From positions 112,516 to 176,515 of the forward strand of contig PGZV01000007.1 of NCBI GenBank assembly GCA_002841495.1: 64,000 bases of DNA. Reading direction: 5' to 3'. The notes under the pieces are model-generated. The model saw only the letters and a list, made by a program, of their open reading frames with translations, was not told the DNA's origin and searched no databases. Each line of letters begins with the position of its first letter. Positions within the stretch are counted from its first letter, which is position 1. The position numbers were made by a program, and so were the translations under genes. The stretch is from Firmicutes bacterium HGW-Firmicutes-2. GTDB lineage: Bacteria > Bacillota > Clostridia > Lachnospirales > Vallitaleaceae. Positions 18,545-27,226 of this stretch are shown here, in pieces.

Positions 18545-19444
18545 CTATATTTGTTCAAGTGTTTGGAAGTTGCTTCGGAATCGTTTTGGGGTCATATTTT
18601 TATAGAGCTTGAACTGTTCTATGAAGTAACTGGTTGTAGAGAAGCCGACATTAAGAGCGATGTCAGTCACACTAAGTTCAGAAGTCGTCAATAGGCTTTC
18701 AGCTTTTGAAATCCTGATAAAATTAACATAAGCACTAAAATTTCTATTCATGGCGGATTTGAAAAACCTAGAAAAATAACTATAACTTACAGCGCATAGT
18801 TTTGCCATATCTTGAATAGAAATTTCTTGGTCAAAATGTTCGTCCACATAGTCAAAGACTTTTTGTAGACGTTCGATATTGGTTTTATCAAGAGCTTGTG
18901 TTAGATTTAAATCAAGTCCTTTTTCCTGCCAACTTCTAAGAATCCAAAGAAATATTTCACCAATGTAGGTACGAATCGCCAATTCAAAACCATAAGCTCT
19001 TTTCTGATCTTCCAGGAGAATTTTCTTGATGAGATCCGGAATAGGCGTATCGGCGGTTTCTTCATATGTAAATAATTTTTGATGAACAGATGTTTTCATG
19101 GTGAATGGTAGTACATATCTGGATTCGAATATGGACTGAGTAGTGGTATAAAGTAACTCAGGATCAAAACGAATGACAATGTATTTGTTAACACCTTCTG
19201 AAGCGGCAAAGATATTATGGACTTCCATAGAATTAATCACCACCATGTCACCTTCTCCAAAAACATAGCCTTGACCGTCCAGAAAGATATTGATACGACC
19301 GGATAAACAAAAGAGTATCTCAATATGGTCATGATAATGTGAACCGACAATCAGCTTACGACCTTCAATGACCTGCGTGTGGGTTCTAAAGGGGTAAGAG
19401 ATACCATCTTCAATGAATTTTTCATTTTCTAAGTAGCCTTCCAT
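18545..19444 (-). CDS. AraC-family regulator with N-terminal cupin
   Basis: 299 residues from ATG at 19444. A further upstream ATG (19459) is in frame, but the AAGGAG site (19451-19456) lies between the two, so the inner start is chosen. The N-terminal half is a cupin-type ligand domain (GSHYHDHIEILFCLSG, with GEGDMVVIN). The C-terminal 100 residues are two AraC helix-turn-helix motifs (SIQDMAKLCAVSYSYFSRFF, then VTDIALNVGFST). It is transcribed away from the three-gene sugar operon at 19567-22720 across a 122-bp gap, and is the likely activator of that operon. The inducer is unknown. Confidence 0.92.
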   Translation of the reverse strand: MEGYLENEKFIEDGISYPFRTHTQVIEGRKLIVGSHYHDHIEILFCLSGRINIFLDGQGYVFGEGDMVVINSMEVHNIFAASEGVNKYIVIRFDPELLYTTTQSIFESRYVLPFTMKTSVHQKLFTYEETADTPIPDLIKKILLEDQKRAYGFELAIRTYIGEIFLWILRSWQEKGLDLNLTQALDKTNIERLQKVFDYVDEHFDQEISIQDMAKLCAVSYSYFSRFFKSAMNRNFSAYVNFIRISKAESLLTTSELSVTDIALNVGFSTTSYFIEQFKLYKNMTPKRFRSNFQTLEQI

Positions 19445-19566
19445 AGGATTCTCCTTCATGACAAATAATTGATATTTTTTTATGATTTTATTATATTATA
19501 TATAAGGATGATTAGCTATACTTAAAACATGGAAAAAATAAAATCATAGATGAAGGAGTGAATGAA

Positions 19567-20643
19567 TTGAAAAAAATAAGAATCGGAATTATTGGTTGTG
19601 GTGGCATAGCCAATAACAAACATATGCCGGCGCTTCAAGAACTGGACAATGTAGAAATGGTGGCTTTTTGTGATATTGATGAAACAAAGGCTCAAAAAGC
19701 GGTTAAAGAATTTGGAGTTAAAGGTGCAAAAGCTTATGTAGATTACAAAGAGTTGTTAAAGGATCAAAGCATACAAGCTGTACACATTTGTACGCCAAAC
19801 AAATCTCATGCAGAGATTACCGTAGCATCATTGGAGTCAGACAAGCATGTCATGTGTGAAAAACCAATGGCTAAAACGGCAAAAGAGGCTAGAACCATGT
19901 TAGAGGCAGCCCAAAAAACCGGAAAACTGCTTACTATAGGCTATCAGAATCGATTTAGAGAAGACAGTCAGTATTTGTACAAAGCTTGTCAAAGAGGGGA
20001 TCTTGGTGAGATTTATATGGCAAAAGCCCATGCGATTCGAAGACGTGCTGTGCCTACTTGGGGTGTTTTCTTAAATGAAGAAGAGCAAGGCGGCGGACCT
20101 CTTATTGATATTGGCACTCACGCACTGGATTTAACCCTTTGGACCATGGATAATTATAAAGTAAAGAGTGTTAAAGGCAGTGTATATAGAAAACTTGCAG
20201 ATCAAACAGAAACAGGCAACGCTTGGGGTGATTGGGATACTAAAGCATACACTGTAGAAGATTCAGCTTTTGGCTTTATAACTATGGAAAATGGTGCAAC
20301 GATATTTCTTGAATCCAGTTGGGCGCTTAATACTTTAGACGTAGGTGAGGCCCAGACCACATTATGTGGAACCAAAGCCGGTGCAGATATGAGAGACGGT
20401 CTTAGAATTAATAAAGTCGATTTTAATGAGTTGACAACAGTGAAGCCAAGTCTTGGTGGCGAAGGTGTTGCTTTTTACGAAGGTACTGCAGAAGAACCTG
20501 AAGTGACAGAGGCCAAAACTTTCTACAATGCTATAACTAATGGGACAGAACTTACGGTAAAGCCTGAGGAAGCGCTTGTTGTCACAGAAATCCTTGAAGC
20601 CATCTATGAATCAGCAAGGACAGGAAACACCATTGAATTCTAA
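19567..20643 (+). CDS. Gfo/Idh/MocA-family oxidoreductase 1
   Basis: NAD(P)-dependent sugar-type oxidoreductase, 359 codons including stop from the start chosen. AAGGAG at 19553-19558 best serves TTG 19567 (8-base spacing); a GTG at 19558 overlaps that site and is unlikely. GIIGCGGIANNKHMPAL is the dinucleotide loop, CEKPMAKT (about 100) the family EKP motif, and GGGPLIDIGTHALDLT carries the catalytic His. It heads an operon with an isomerase and a second Gfo/Idh/MocA enzyme, a combination used for inositol, keto-sugar or glycoside catabolism through oxidation at C3. The specific sugar cannot be read from the sequence. Confidence 0.92.
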   Translation: MKKIRIGIIGCGGIANNKHMPALQELDNVEMVAFCDIDETKAQKAVKEFGVKGAKAYVDYKELLKDQSIQAVHICTPNKSHAEITVASLESDKHVMCEKPMAKTAKEARTMLEAAQKTGKLLTIGYQNRFREDSQYLYKACQRGDLGEIYMAKAHAIRRRAVPTWGVFLNEEEQGGGPLIDIGTHALDLTLWTMDNYKVKSVKGSVYRKLADQTETGNAWGDWDTKAYTVEDSAFGFITMENGATIFLESSWALNTLDVGEAQTTLCGTKAGADMRDGLRINKVDFNELTTVKPSLGGEGVAFYEGTAEEPEVTEAKTFYNAITNGTELTVKPEEALVVTEILEAIYESARTGNTIEF

Positions 20644-20685
20644 GAAATAATTGAAGCATATCATATGAATAGAAAGAGGTGTATT

Positions 20686-21651
20686 ATGAAACTAAGTGTT
20701 TTTACAGTACCTTATAGCAGTCTATCACTAGAAGAAACCCTAAAAAAACTAAGTGCCATGGGTGTACAAGCAGTTGAATTAGGCGCAGGCGGTTACCCGG
20801 GCAATGCCCATCTTAATGCAAAAGAGCTCTTAGCAGATGACGAGAAGGCACAAGCGGTTATGGCTTTGACAAAGAAGTACAATATCGAGATTGCAGCCAT
20901 TTCTTGTCATGGGAACCCGGTACATCCGGATCAGACCATAGCTAAAGATTTTCATGATCAATTTATCGATGCAATTTTATTAGCAGAAAAACTTGGCGTA
21001 CAAACAGTCATCACCTTCTCAGGTTGTCCTGGGGACAGTGATGGGGCCAAGTACCCGAATTGGGTTACCTGCCCATGGCCGGATGATTTTGGTACCATAT
21101 TGGACTATCAATGGAATGAAGTGTTGATACCATACTGGAAAGACACCGTTGAGTTTGCTAAGCAGCATAATGTCAACAAAATAGCTCTTGAAATGCATCC
21201 CGGATTCTGTGTGTACAATCCGGAAACCTTATTACGTCTAAGGGAAGCGGTAGGTGATGTTATTGGCGCCAACTTCGATCCAAGTCATTTGTTCTGGCAA
21301 GGCATCAACCCAGTAAGTGCCATAAAAGCTCTAAAAGGTGCTATTTATCATTTTCATGCAAAAGACACCAAGATAGATGAAAGAAATGTAGGCATCAATG
21401 GCGTTTTAGATAATAAGAATTATGGTGATGTACTTGGACGCTCATGGGTGTTTAGAACGGTTGGGTACGGACATGATCAAGAGATATGGAATGATATGAT
21501 CAGTATGCTAAAGGCTGTAGAATATGATGGTCCCATTAGCATAGAACATGAGGATGCATTAATGTCTATCGATGAAGGTCTATCAAAAGCCATTGAGTTT
21601 TTAAAAGAAGTGATCATTTTTGAAACCCCTACAAAAATGTGGTGGGCCTAG
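20686..21651 (+). CDS. Sugar phosphate isomerase/epimerase-type TIM barrel
   Basis: AP-endonuclease-2/xylose-isomerase-like barrel, 321 residues from ATG 20686, which follows AGAGGTG (20675-20681). An in-frame ATG at 20665 lacks a site. Probable metal ligands lie in IALEMHPG, ANFDPSHLFWQG, YHFHAKDT and ISIEHEDA (Glu, Asp, His, Glu in order), as in IolE/IolI-like and 3-keto-sugar isomerases. Between two Gfo/Idh/MocA enzymes it probably isomerises or epimerises the keto product of one before the other acts. Confidence 0.9.
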   Translation: MKLSVFTVPYSSLSLEETLKKLSAMGVQAVELGAGGYPGNAHLNAKELLADDEKAQAVMALTKKYNIEIAAISCHGNPVHPDQTIAKDFHDQFIDAILLAEKLGVQTVITFSGCPGDSDGAKYPNWVTCPWPDDFGTILDYQWNEVLIPYWKDTVEFAKQHNVNKIALEMHPGFCVYNPETLLRLREAVGDVIGANFDPSHLFWQGINPVSAIKALKGAIYHFHAKDTKIDERNVGINGVLDNKNYGDVLGRSWVFRTVGYGHDQEIWNDMISMLKAVEYDGPISIEHEDALMSIDEGLSKAIEFLKEVIIFETPTKMWWA

Positions 21652-21664
21652 TTAGGAGAAATAA

Positions 21665-22720
21665 ATGTTAAAGCTTGGAATAATCGGATATGGTGGCATC
21701 GCTGCCTATCATTATAAAAATCTAAAAAAATATAAAAGGCTTAAGGTGAAAGGCATATATGACCTTAACCCACTTCGACAAGAAGCGGGCAAGAAGGATG
21801 GCCTTATCGCCTATACTTCAAAAGAAGCATTGTTAGCGGATCCGGAGATTGATATTGTTTTGGTGGCGACAACCAACGAAGTTCATAAGGAATTATCCAT
21901 TGAAGCCATGGCAGCCGGAAAACATGTGATTTGCGAAAAGCCCGTTACCATGTCTTCAAAAGAACTTGAAGAAGTTATGGAAGCGACCAAGAAATACAAT
22001 AAGGTATTCACCATTAATCAAAACCGACGCACCAATAAAGACTTTATTCTCATGAAACGTTCGGTAGAAGCAGGTCTACTAGGTGATGTCTATGTAATCG
22101 AATCCAGGGTTGAAGGTTCACGAGGCATGCCTAAAGGATGGCGCACGATAAAAGCGCTTGGTGGTGGTATGATGTTCGACTGGGGGGTTCATTTGATTGA
22201 CCAATTGATGTATATGATCGATGAGCCGGTTACAAATGTCTTTTGTAAGATGTATAACATCGAGTACCCTGAAGTGGACGATAACTTTAGGTTAACCATG
22301 ACCTTTGAAAGCGGTATAACTGCCCAAGTAGAAGTCTCTACCAATAATTACATAACCCATCCTAGGTGGTATGTTCTTGGAACCCACGGCACACTGAGAA
22401 TTGAGGATTGGGATTGTGACGGTAAAATAGTAAGGTGTCTGGACAAGGAAAGTGTATGGGAAGATGAGATTGTCTATACCAAAGCCGGTCCAACCAAAAC
22501 AATGGCGCCTAGACGTCCGGAGACGATTGAGACAATCGTCTTATCGGAACCGATGGATGTGGAAGACAGTATTACTAAGGTCTATGACAATCTTATAGAT
22601 GCTATTGAAGGTGTTAAACCACTGACCATAACGGCAGAACAAGCCATGAGGGTTATGAAGGTGATGGAAGCTGCCTTTGAGTCCGTAGAAAAGCAACAAG
22701 CGATACAAGTTAAGATCTAA
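21665..22720 (+). CDS. Gfo/Idh/MocA-family oxidoreductase 2
   Basis: 351 residues. LGIIGYGGIAAYHYKNL is the nucleotide-binding loop, ICEKPVTMSS the EKP motif, and GGGMMFDWGVHLIDQL carries the catalytic His. It starts 13 bp after the isomerase with TTAGGAG as ribosome site, and a strong terminator follows 21 bp after its stop, so it closes the operon. It is only distantly like the first oxidoreductase, so the pair probably acts on different intermediates (for example oxidation, then reduction at another carbon) rather than being a recent duplication. Confidence 0.92.
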   Translation: MLKLGIIGYGGIAAYHYKNLKKYKRLKVKGIYDLNPLRQEAGKKDGLIAYTSKEALLADPEIDIVLVATTNEVHKELSIEAMAAGKHVICEKPVTMSSKELEEVMEATKKYNKVFTINQNRRTNKDFILMKRSVEAGLLGDVYVIESRVEGSRGMPKGWRTIKALGGGMMFDWGVHLIDQLMYMIDEPVTNVFCKMYNIEYPEVDDNFRLTMTFESGITAQVEVSTNNYITHPRWYVLGTHGTLRIEDWDCDGKIVRCLDKESVWEDEIVYTKAGPTKTMAPRRPETIETIVLSEPMDVEDSITKVYDNLIDAIEGVKPLTITAEQAMRVMKVMEAAFESVEKQQAIQVKI

Positions 22721-22741
22721 AATGAAGTTATAATAAACATC

Positions 22742-22777
22742 AAAAAAAGCTGTCTCAAAATATGAGGCAGCTTTTTT
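22742..22777 (+). terminator. Rho-independent terminator of the sugar operon
   Basis: AAAAAAGCTGTCTC pairs with GAGGCAGCTTTTTT around AAAATAT (one mismatch) and ends in a run of T. It lies 21 bp after the second Gfo/Idh/MocA gene. Confidence 0.9.
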
Positions 22778-22800
22778 AGTCTCTATGAAAATCTATTCTA

Positions 22801-22830
22801 TGTTAATGCGTTGAAACGTCGCATTAACGA
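22801..22830 (-). repeat. Probable diverged relic of the dispersed hairpin element
   Basis: GTTAATGCG and CGCATTAAC are perfect 9-bp arms around TTGAAACGT. The apical part (TGCGTTGAAACGT-CGCA) matches the conserved loop of copies B and C (TGCGTTGATACGTTCGCA in copy C) apart from one substitution and one missing base, but the outer stem and ends are not recognisable. Two more small hairpins follow (TATGAGC/GCTCATA near 22866 and GAAGC/GCTTC near 22886). Confidence 0.45.
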
Positions 22831-22922
22831 TTAAGGAAGTTTTTCCTGTCGAACCTTTCAGAAATATGAGCAGAGCTCATAACGAAGCGAAGCTTCTTTT
22901 CTTGGTTAGTGAGTATCTATGG

Positions 22923-22970
22923 GGTCCCATGAAAACCTTTCCACAGTCTGTATGACTATAGCCTTCAGTT
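22923..22970 (+). repeat. 48-bp intergenic repeat, copy 1
   Basis: Begins GGTCCCATGAAAACCTTTCC, continues ACAGTCTGTATGA and ends CTTCAGTT. It matches 35524-35571 over its full length with few changes and 35634-35666 over the first 33 bases. It lies between a terminator and the end of the opposing GGDEF-EAL gene. No open frame; origin unknown. Confidence 0.7.
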
Positions 22971-23003
22971 TACAAGTTAGCTTAAGTGCATCATTTGAGC
23001 ATA

Positions 23004-25562
23004 TTATGTTAGGGATGCTAATTTGTTTACTGAAAAATCTTTACAATATAAAATGATTTCTTTTTCGGTCATAGGTTTGCCATAATAATAGCCTTGTATG
23101 ATGTGACAACCTTTTGCTTCTAAATACTTAGCTTGGAATTCTTTCTCCACACCTTCAGCAACCACTTTAAGATTAAGGGCTTGAGCCAACATGATAATGG
23201 AGTCAATTAGGATATAATCTGTGTTCGGTTGCGTGATTTCATCGATGAATTTCTTGTCTATTTTAAGCTCGGTTAAAGGCAATTGTTGTAGATAACTAAG
23301 GGAAGAATATCCAGTACCGAAATCATCCAGAGATAGTGAAATACCATGAGCCTGAAGCCTCATAAGTTTACCCAAAATAATATCATAGGACTCAATCAAG
23401 ATAGATTCGGTGATCTCCAACTGAAGATAGGCGGGTTCAAGCTCGAAAGAGGCGAGGGTCTCAATTAAATCTTCAACAAATGTAGCTTCTAGAAGTTGAA
23501 TAACAGATATATTCACTGAAACAAGGAAAGGATCTTCCATATAATCTAACATATCTAGAGTAAATCGAATGGCTTGTTCTATAACACATTGACCAATAGG
23601 TAGTATAAGACCACTAGACTCTGCAAGTGGAATAATTTTAAGTGGGGAGACCGTACCAAGTTCAGGGCTATGCCATCTTAGTAATGTTTCAAAACCAACA
23701 ATTTTATGAGTTTTTGAATCAATTTGTGGCTGAAAGTTCAAGGTTAGTTCTTTATTTTCATAAGCTTTTCTCAAGTGTGAAACTAAGATATAATCATTTT
23801 CCATCTTGTCACCCATTTGAGGCTCATAATGCCTGTATGTCGATTTTCCTGTTTTCTTTGCATGGTACATGGCCATATCTGCTTGTATCAAAAGTTCATC
23901 TAGGTCTTGGCCGTCATCGGGTATGATACTATATCCGATGCTGGCCGTTAATCGGATATTCTGGTCATCGATGTGGACGGGACGTAAGAAAAGATTTTTT
24001 AGGTTATTCATCACCTGAAATAAACAGGCTTCTGTATCATTCTGAGTTATTGGGATGAGAAGAATGAACTCATCGCCATTCAATCTAATGGTAAATGTAC
24101 TTTCTTTAAAATCCTTAAGACGAACAGAAATGACCTTGAGTACCCGATCACCAAATGGGTGTCCGTAGGTATTGTTAATATATTTGAAATTATCGAGATC
24201 TACAAAAACCAAAGCAGTTTTTTGAGTTTGATTATCAGATGAAAGTACCATTTGATCAAAATGCTGGTTTAAAAAATTACGGTTAGGTAATGACGTCAGT
24301 GCATCGTGATAAGCCTCATGTTCTAAATTTAACTGGTAGGATAACAGGGCATTATTTTGAGCTTTTAATTCTTCTTCGGATGAAGATAATTGTTCATTTA
24401 AGATCTGGAGATCATTTTTTTGATTTAGAATCTTCTTTTCCGATAGACGATATTTACGTAAACCGATGATCAGAAGAAAAATGAAAAGCGACATGATACC
24501 AAGAATGATTTCAATGGTTAAGACCAACTCGGAATAAGTTTCAAAAAAGGAAAATTGCTCATTTAATATAACAACATCTTCTGAAAGAATATCTTTATCC
24601 AAGTCAAATCGACGTAGCTGGTTTTCATCGACGGCGGTATAAACCGTTGCTTCATTTACATGCTCTATATGATCTGCATCTTGCCCATCTAAAATCTGGA
24701 TTGCCAGTTTACCCAGTTCTTGGCCTTGTAAATGACCACTTAAAAAAGTACCACCGGTAATACCGGTACCAAGTAAAAATGCATCTATAGAATAGACAGG
24801 CACAGTACTAGTTGAGGCTATCAATCGACCAAAGTATTCAGGGGTCTCAATCAAGCCATCTATAGAGCTATTATAAGAAACCATCATAACCACACTGTCT
24901 TTTTCGAATGTCGTGACTTCAAGTAGAAGATCATCAAAGGACAAATGAGATAGGTTGTTTATTTCATAAGCGTCTAGACCAAATCGGTTTAGTGCATCAT
25001 AAAAAGCATCTGCAGTTCGTAGTCCACTTTCGCTTGTATCATGTATGAGATGGATTTTTTTGACCTCAGGTTGTAAATGGGCAATCAGCCTAAGGACACC
25101 TTCAGGATCCATCTCTTCATAGACGCCTGTTACATTTTTTGAATCGCCTAGGATATCAATAGCCGTAGATCCGATAATACCACTAAAGACGATGGGCGCA
25201 TCATGAAACAATTCAAGGCGATGTTCTAAAGCGAAAATTAGCCCCATGTCATCAGTGGTTAAGATGAGATCAATCGGTATATCCCTATATTTATTTTTAA
25301 GAAATTGACGGCTTTCATCAAGAAGTGAAGCTTTTGGAAATCTTTTCCAATCTAAGAATTCTGTGTAAATGATGGCATTTGGATACTTTTCTTTCAATAT
25401 TTCAATTAAGCCTTGATTTTGTTCCAAGGTCCACTCATAAGTAAAGTGGTAGGCGTTAATAATTAGTATGTTTTGGGACCGTGATGGTTCACTGGCATGC
25501 GTATCGTTAGATACCGTAAAGACTAAAAATATGAATACAAAAATAAGCATTGTCTTTTTCAT
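23004..25562 (-). CDS. Periplasmic-sensor GGDEF-EAL protein (ABC substrate-binding-like sensor)
   Basis: 852 residues. Signal sequence about 1-24, then an ABC-substrate-binding-like domain (about 30-320), membrane helix about 345-368, coiled coil 372-412, GGDEF 415-578 and EAL 590-842. The GGDEF signature reads RLNGDEF (493-499), so the first Gly is Asn; the metal-binding DLDNFKYIN is intact. The EAL motif reads GFETLLRW with the catalytic Glu625, and DDFGTGYSSL (746-755) and VAEGVE are intact, so phosphodiesterase activity is likely while cyclase activity is uncertain. It probably senses an external small molecule and adjusts c-di-GMP. It is a single-gene unit with AGGAGGTTAT before its ATG, converging on the sugar operon. 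Confidence 0.92.
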   Translation of the reverse strand: MKKTMLIFVFIFLVFTVSNDTHASEPSRSQNILIINAYHFTYEWTLEQNQGLIEILKEKYPNAIIYTEFLDWKRFPKASLLDESRQFLKNKYRDIPIDLILTTDDMGLIFALEHRLELFHDAPIVFSGIIGSTAIDILGDSKNVTGVYEEMDPEGVLRLIAHLQPEVKKIHLIHDTSESGLRTADAFYDALNRFGLDAYEINNLSHLSFDDLLLEVTTFEKDSVVMMVSYNSSIDGLIETPEYFGRLIASTSTVPVYSIDAFLLGTGITGGTFLSGHLQGQELGKLAIQILDGQDADHIEHVNEATVYTAVDENQLRRFDLDKDILSEDVVILNEQFSFFETYSELVLTIEIILGIMSLFIFLLIIGLRKYRLSEKKILNQKNDLQILNEQLSSSEEELKAQNNALLSYQLNLEHEAYHDALTSLPNRNFLNQHFDQMVLSSDNQTQKTALVFVDLDNFKYINNTYGHPFGDRVLKVISVRLKDFKESTFTIRLNGDEFILLIPITQNDTEACLFQVMNNLKNLFLRPVHIDDQNIRLTASIGYSIIPDDGQDLDELLIQADMAMYHAKKTGKSTYRHYEPQMGDKMENDYILVSHLRKAYENKELTLNFQPQIDSKTHKIVGFETLLRWHSPELGTVSPLKIIPLAESSGLILPIGQCVIEQAIRFTLDMLDYMEDPFLVSVNISVIQLLEATFVEDLIETLASFELEPAYLQLEITESILIESYDIILGKLMRLQAHGISLSLDDFGTGYSSLSYLQQLPLTELKIDKKFIDEITQPNTDYILIDSIIMLAQALNLKVVAEGVEKEFQAKYLEAKGCHIIQGYYYGKPMTEKEIILYCKDFSVNKLASLT

Positions 25563-25759
25563 AAATAACCTCCTAATACCCTCATATGTAGTACCCTTAT
25601 ACTACTAACTTAGTTAACCCATTTCTCGGAACTTAAGTTAATAACATTGTACCATTACCTGAACAGGTATTCAAACATAACCTTTAGGACAAGATTGATT
25701 TTTTGAAGCGGATATACTATGATGGTTAAAAGAAAGTACGAGAAAGAAGGAGGCTTAAT

Positions 25760-26536
25760 ATGTTCAAGGAACAAATAAGGAGTTATGCACCGGTGAATGA
25801 ACAGGAACGTAGCGATAAAAAGCATATTTATCATTATATTGAGCAGTTTCCATATAATATACTTCATAGAGAGAACACCTTAGCCCACATCACCAGCTCA
25901 GGCTTTATTATGAATAAGGACTTAACAAAGATCTTAGTCATCTATCACAGGATTTATCAAGCTTGGGGATGGACCGGCGGTCATGCAGATGGGGATGAAG
26001 ATTTATTAGAGATTGCGTTAAAAGAAGCTAAAGAAGAAACAGGGCTAAAAAATATTAGACCCTTATCAAAAAAAATAATGGCGATGGATATCTTGCCTGT
26101 TTGGGGTCACAGGAAAAAGGATCGTTATATCAGTGCTCATCTACATTTGAATGCGGCTTATGTCTTAATAGCCGATGAATCAGAACCCCTTCAAGCTAAC
26201 AAAGAAGAAACCGATGGTGCAAAATGGATTGATGTCAGTGAAATTGGACATCATTCATCAGAACCGGAACTCGTCTATGTCTACGAAAAGCTAATAAAGG
26301 CAGCTCAGATATTTGATCCAAACAAAGAACATACAGCAGGTACCAAAAAAGTAGCGAAAAAAACCAGTGCTTACGACGCTATAAAAAACGCTGCCATTCC
26401 TATTGCCATACATGAGACTAAAAGTGCTTATTATAAAGCTATACTTGTAAAAGAGATTGTTGTCAGAGGCGGTGGGGGTATTAAGGGTACTTCAAGTAGC
26501 ATCGTTCGGCAGATTATGAAACATAAAAAGAAATAA
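25760..26536 (+). CDS. Nudix hydrolase with C-terminal extension
   Basis: 258 residues. The Nudix box is GGHADGDEDLLEIALKEAKE followed by ETGL, matching the G-x5-E-x7-RE-U-x-EE-x-GU pattern with Lys instead of the usual Arg. The Nudix fold covers about residues 35-175. A further 80 or so residues follow, ending in a basic tail (RQIMKHKKK), which I do not recognise. The N-terminal 35 residues resemble the lead-in seen in Clostridial NUDIX proteins of unknown substrate. Expected to cleave a nucleoside diphosphate-linked compound. Start ATG 25760 has AAGGAGG 6-7 bases upstream. No functional partner is adjacent. Confidence 0.88.
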   Translation: MFKEQIRSYAPVNEQERSDKKHIYHYIEQFPYNILHRENTLAHITSSGFIMNKDLTKILVIYHRIYQAWGWTGGHADGDEDLLEIALKEAKEETGLKNIRPLSKKIMAMDILPVWGHRKKDRYISAHLHLNAAYVLIADESEPLQANKEETDGAKWIDVSEIGHHSSEPELVYVYEKLIKAAQIFDPNKEHTAGTKKVAKKTSAYDAIKNAAIPIAIHETKSAYYKAILVKEIVVRGGGGIKGTSSSIVRQIMKHKKK

Positions 26537-26553
26537 ATATAGATTTATCATAC

Positions 26554-26589
26554 TTCCATCACAGTTCCATCACAATTGGTTTGTATAAT
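26554..26589 (+). promoter_or_regulatory. Promoter with 11-bp direct repeats upstream of secreted protein/TCS operon
   Basis: TTCCATCACA occurs at 26554-26563 and again at 26565-26574, exactly 11 bp apart, ending 9 bases before a perfect TATAAT (26584-26589). The second repeat overlaps where a -35 box would be, which itself is poor. Direct repeats one helical turn apart in the -35 region are the usual binding pattern of PhoB/OmpR-type regulators, and such a regulator is encoded at 27227. Binding is inference. Confidence 0.6.
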
Positions 26590-26634
26590 ACAAGCATAGT
26601 AAAGAAAACAAACAAATCATAAGGAGATGGAAAA

Positions 26635-27117
26635 ATGAAAAAATCTAGAAAATTAGTTGTTTCAATGAGTGCTTTGGTATTGGTAGCAGCAACAAGCATA
26701 GGTGTATACGCAGCTGAAAACATGAGTCCGGCACAAACCCTATCAGAATTAACAGGTATCAGTATTGAAGAACTATATGAAGCAAAAGGCGACCAAACCT
26801 TTGGCGCATTGGCACAAGAACTTGAAGTCGAGGATGCATTTAGAACAGACATGGTTGGGAATAAATTAGCAATTATTGAAGAACGTGTTATCCAAGGAAC
26901 GCTAACCAGAGAAGTAGCGGATGAAATGATTGCGGTAATTATTGAGAATCAAGAAAACTGCGACAAAACAGGTTTAAATCAAGGCGATCAAAGACTTGGT
27001 TTAGGATTTGGCCATGGTAATGGTATGGGTACTGGTGAAAGAGTTGGTGGTGGTCGAGGATTTGGAAGCCGAAATGGTTTGGGACAAAGACAAGGTCTTG
27101 GATTACGCAACAATTAA
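26635..27117 (+). CDS. Small secreted protein with Gly-rich C-terminus
   Basis: 160 residues. A clear signal peptide (KKSRK, then a hydrophobic core, cleavage about after VYA at residue 27). The mature protein has a helical middle (about 30-105) and a Gly/Arg/Asn-rich tail with G-x-G repeats (about 118-160). I do not recognise a named family with certainty; it resembles short DUF2680-like exported proteins found beside two-component systems. It lies upstream of an OmpR-type regulator and kinase, behind a promoter with 11-bp direct repeats, and ahead of a terminator. It may be the main target of that system or a ligand of the kinase. AAGGAGATGG precedes ATG 26635. Confidence 0.8.
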   Translation: MKKSRKLVVSMSALVLVAATSIGVYAAENMSPAQTLSELTGISIEELYEAKGDQTFGALAQELEVEDAFRTDMVGNKLAIIEERVIQGTLTREVADEMIAVIIENQENCDKTGLNQGDQRLGLGFGHGNGMGTGERVGGGRGFGSRNGLGQRQGLGLRNN

Positions 27118-27142
27118 TTAAAGATAAAAACAGTAATGATAC

Positions 27143-27176
27143 AAAAAGTCCCCAATATAATATTGAGGGACTTTTT
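27143..27176 (+). terminator. Rho-independent terminator after secreted-protein gene
   Basis: AAAAAGTCCCCAATAT pairs with ATATTGAGGGACTTTTT (one-base bulge). It lies between the secreted protein and the response regulator, so the regulator is expressed by read-through or from its own promoter (TATAAT-like sequence at about 27188-27193). Confidence 0.88.
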
Positions 27177-27226
27177 GTATGTAAATGATATAATATGAAG
27201 AGGACATGATGTATGGAGGTGATTAT

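Noticed and set aside
18506..18694. Plus-strand 62-codon frame over the end of the AraC gene
   Set aside because: Antisense shadow of the conserved helix-turn-helix region.
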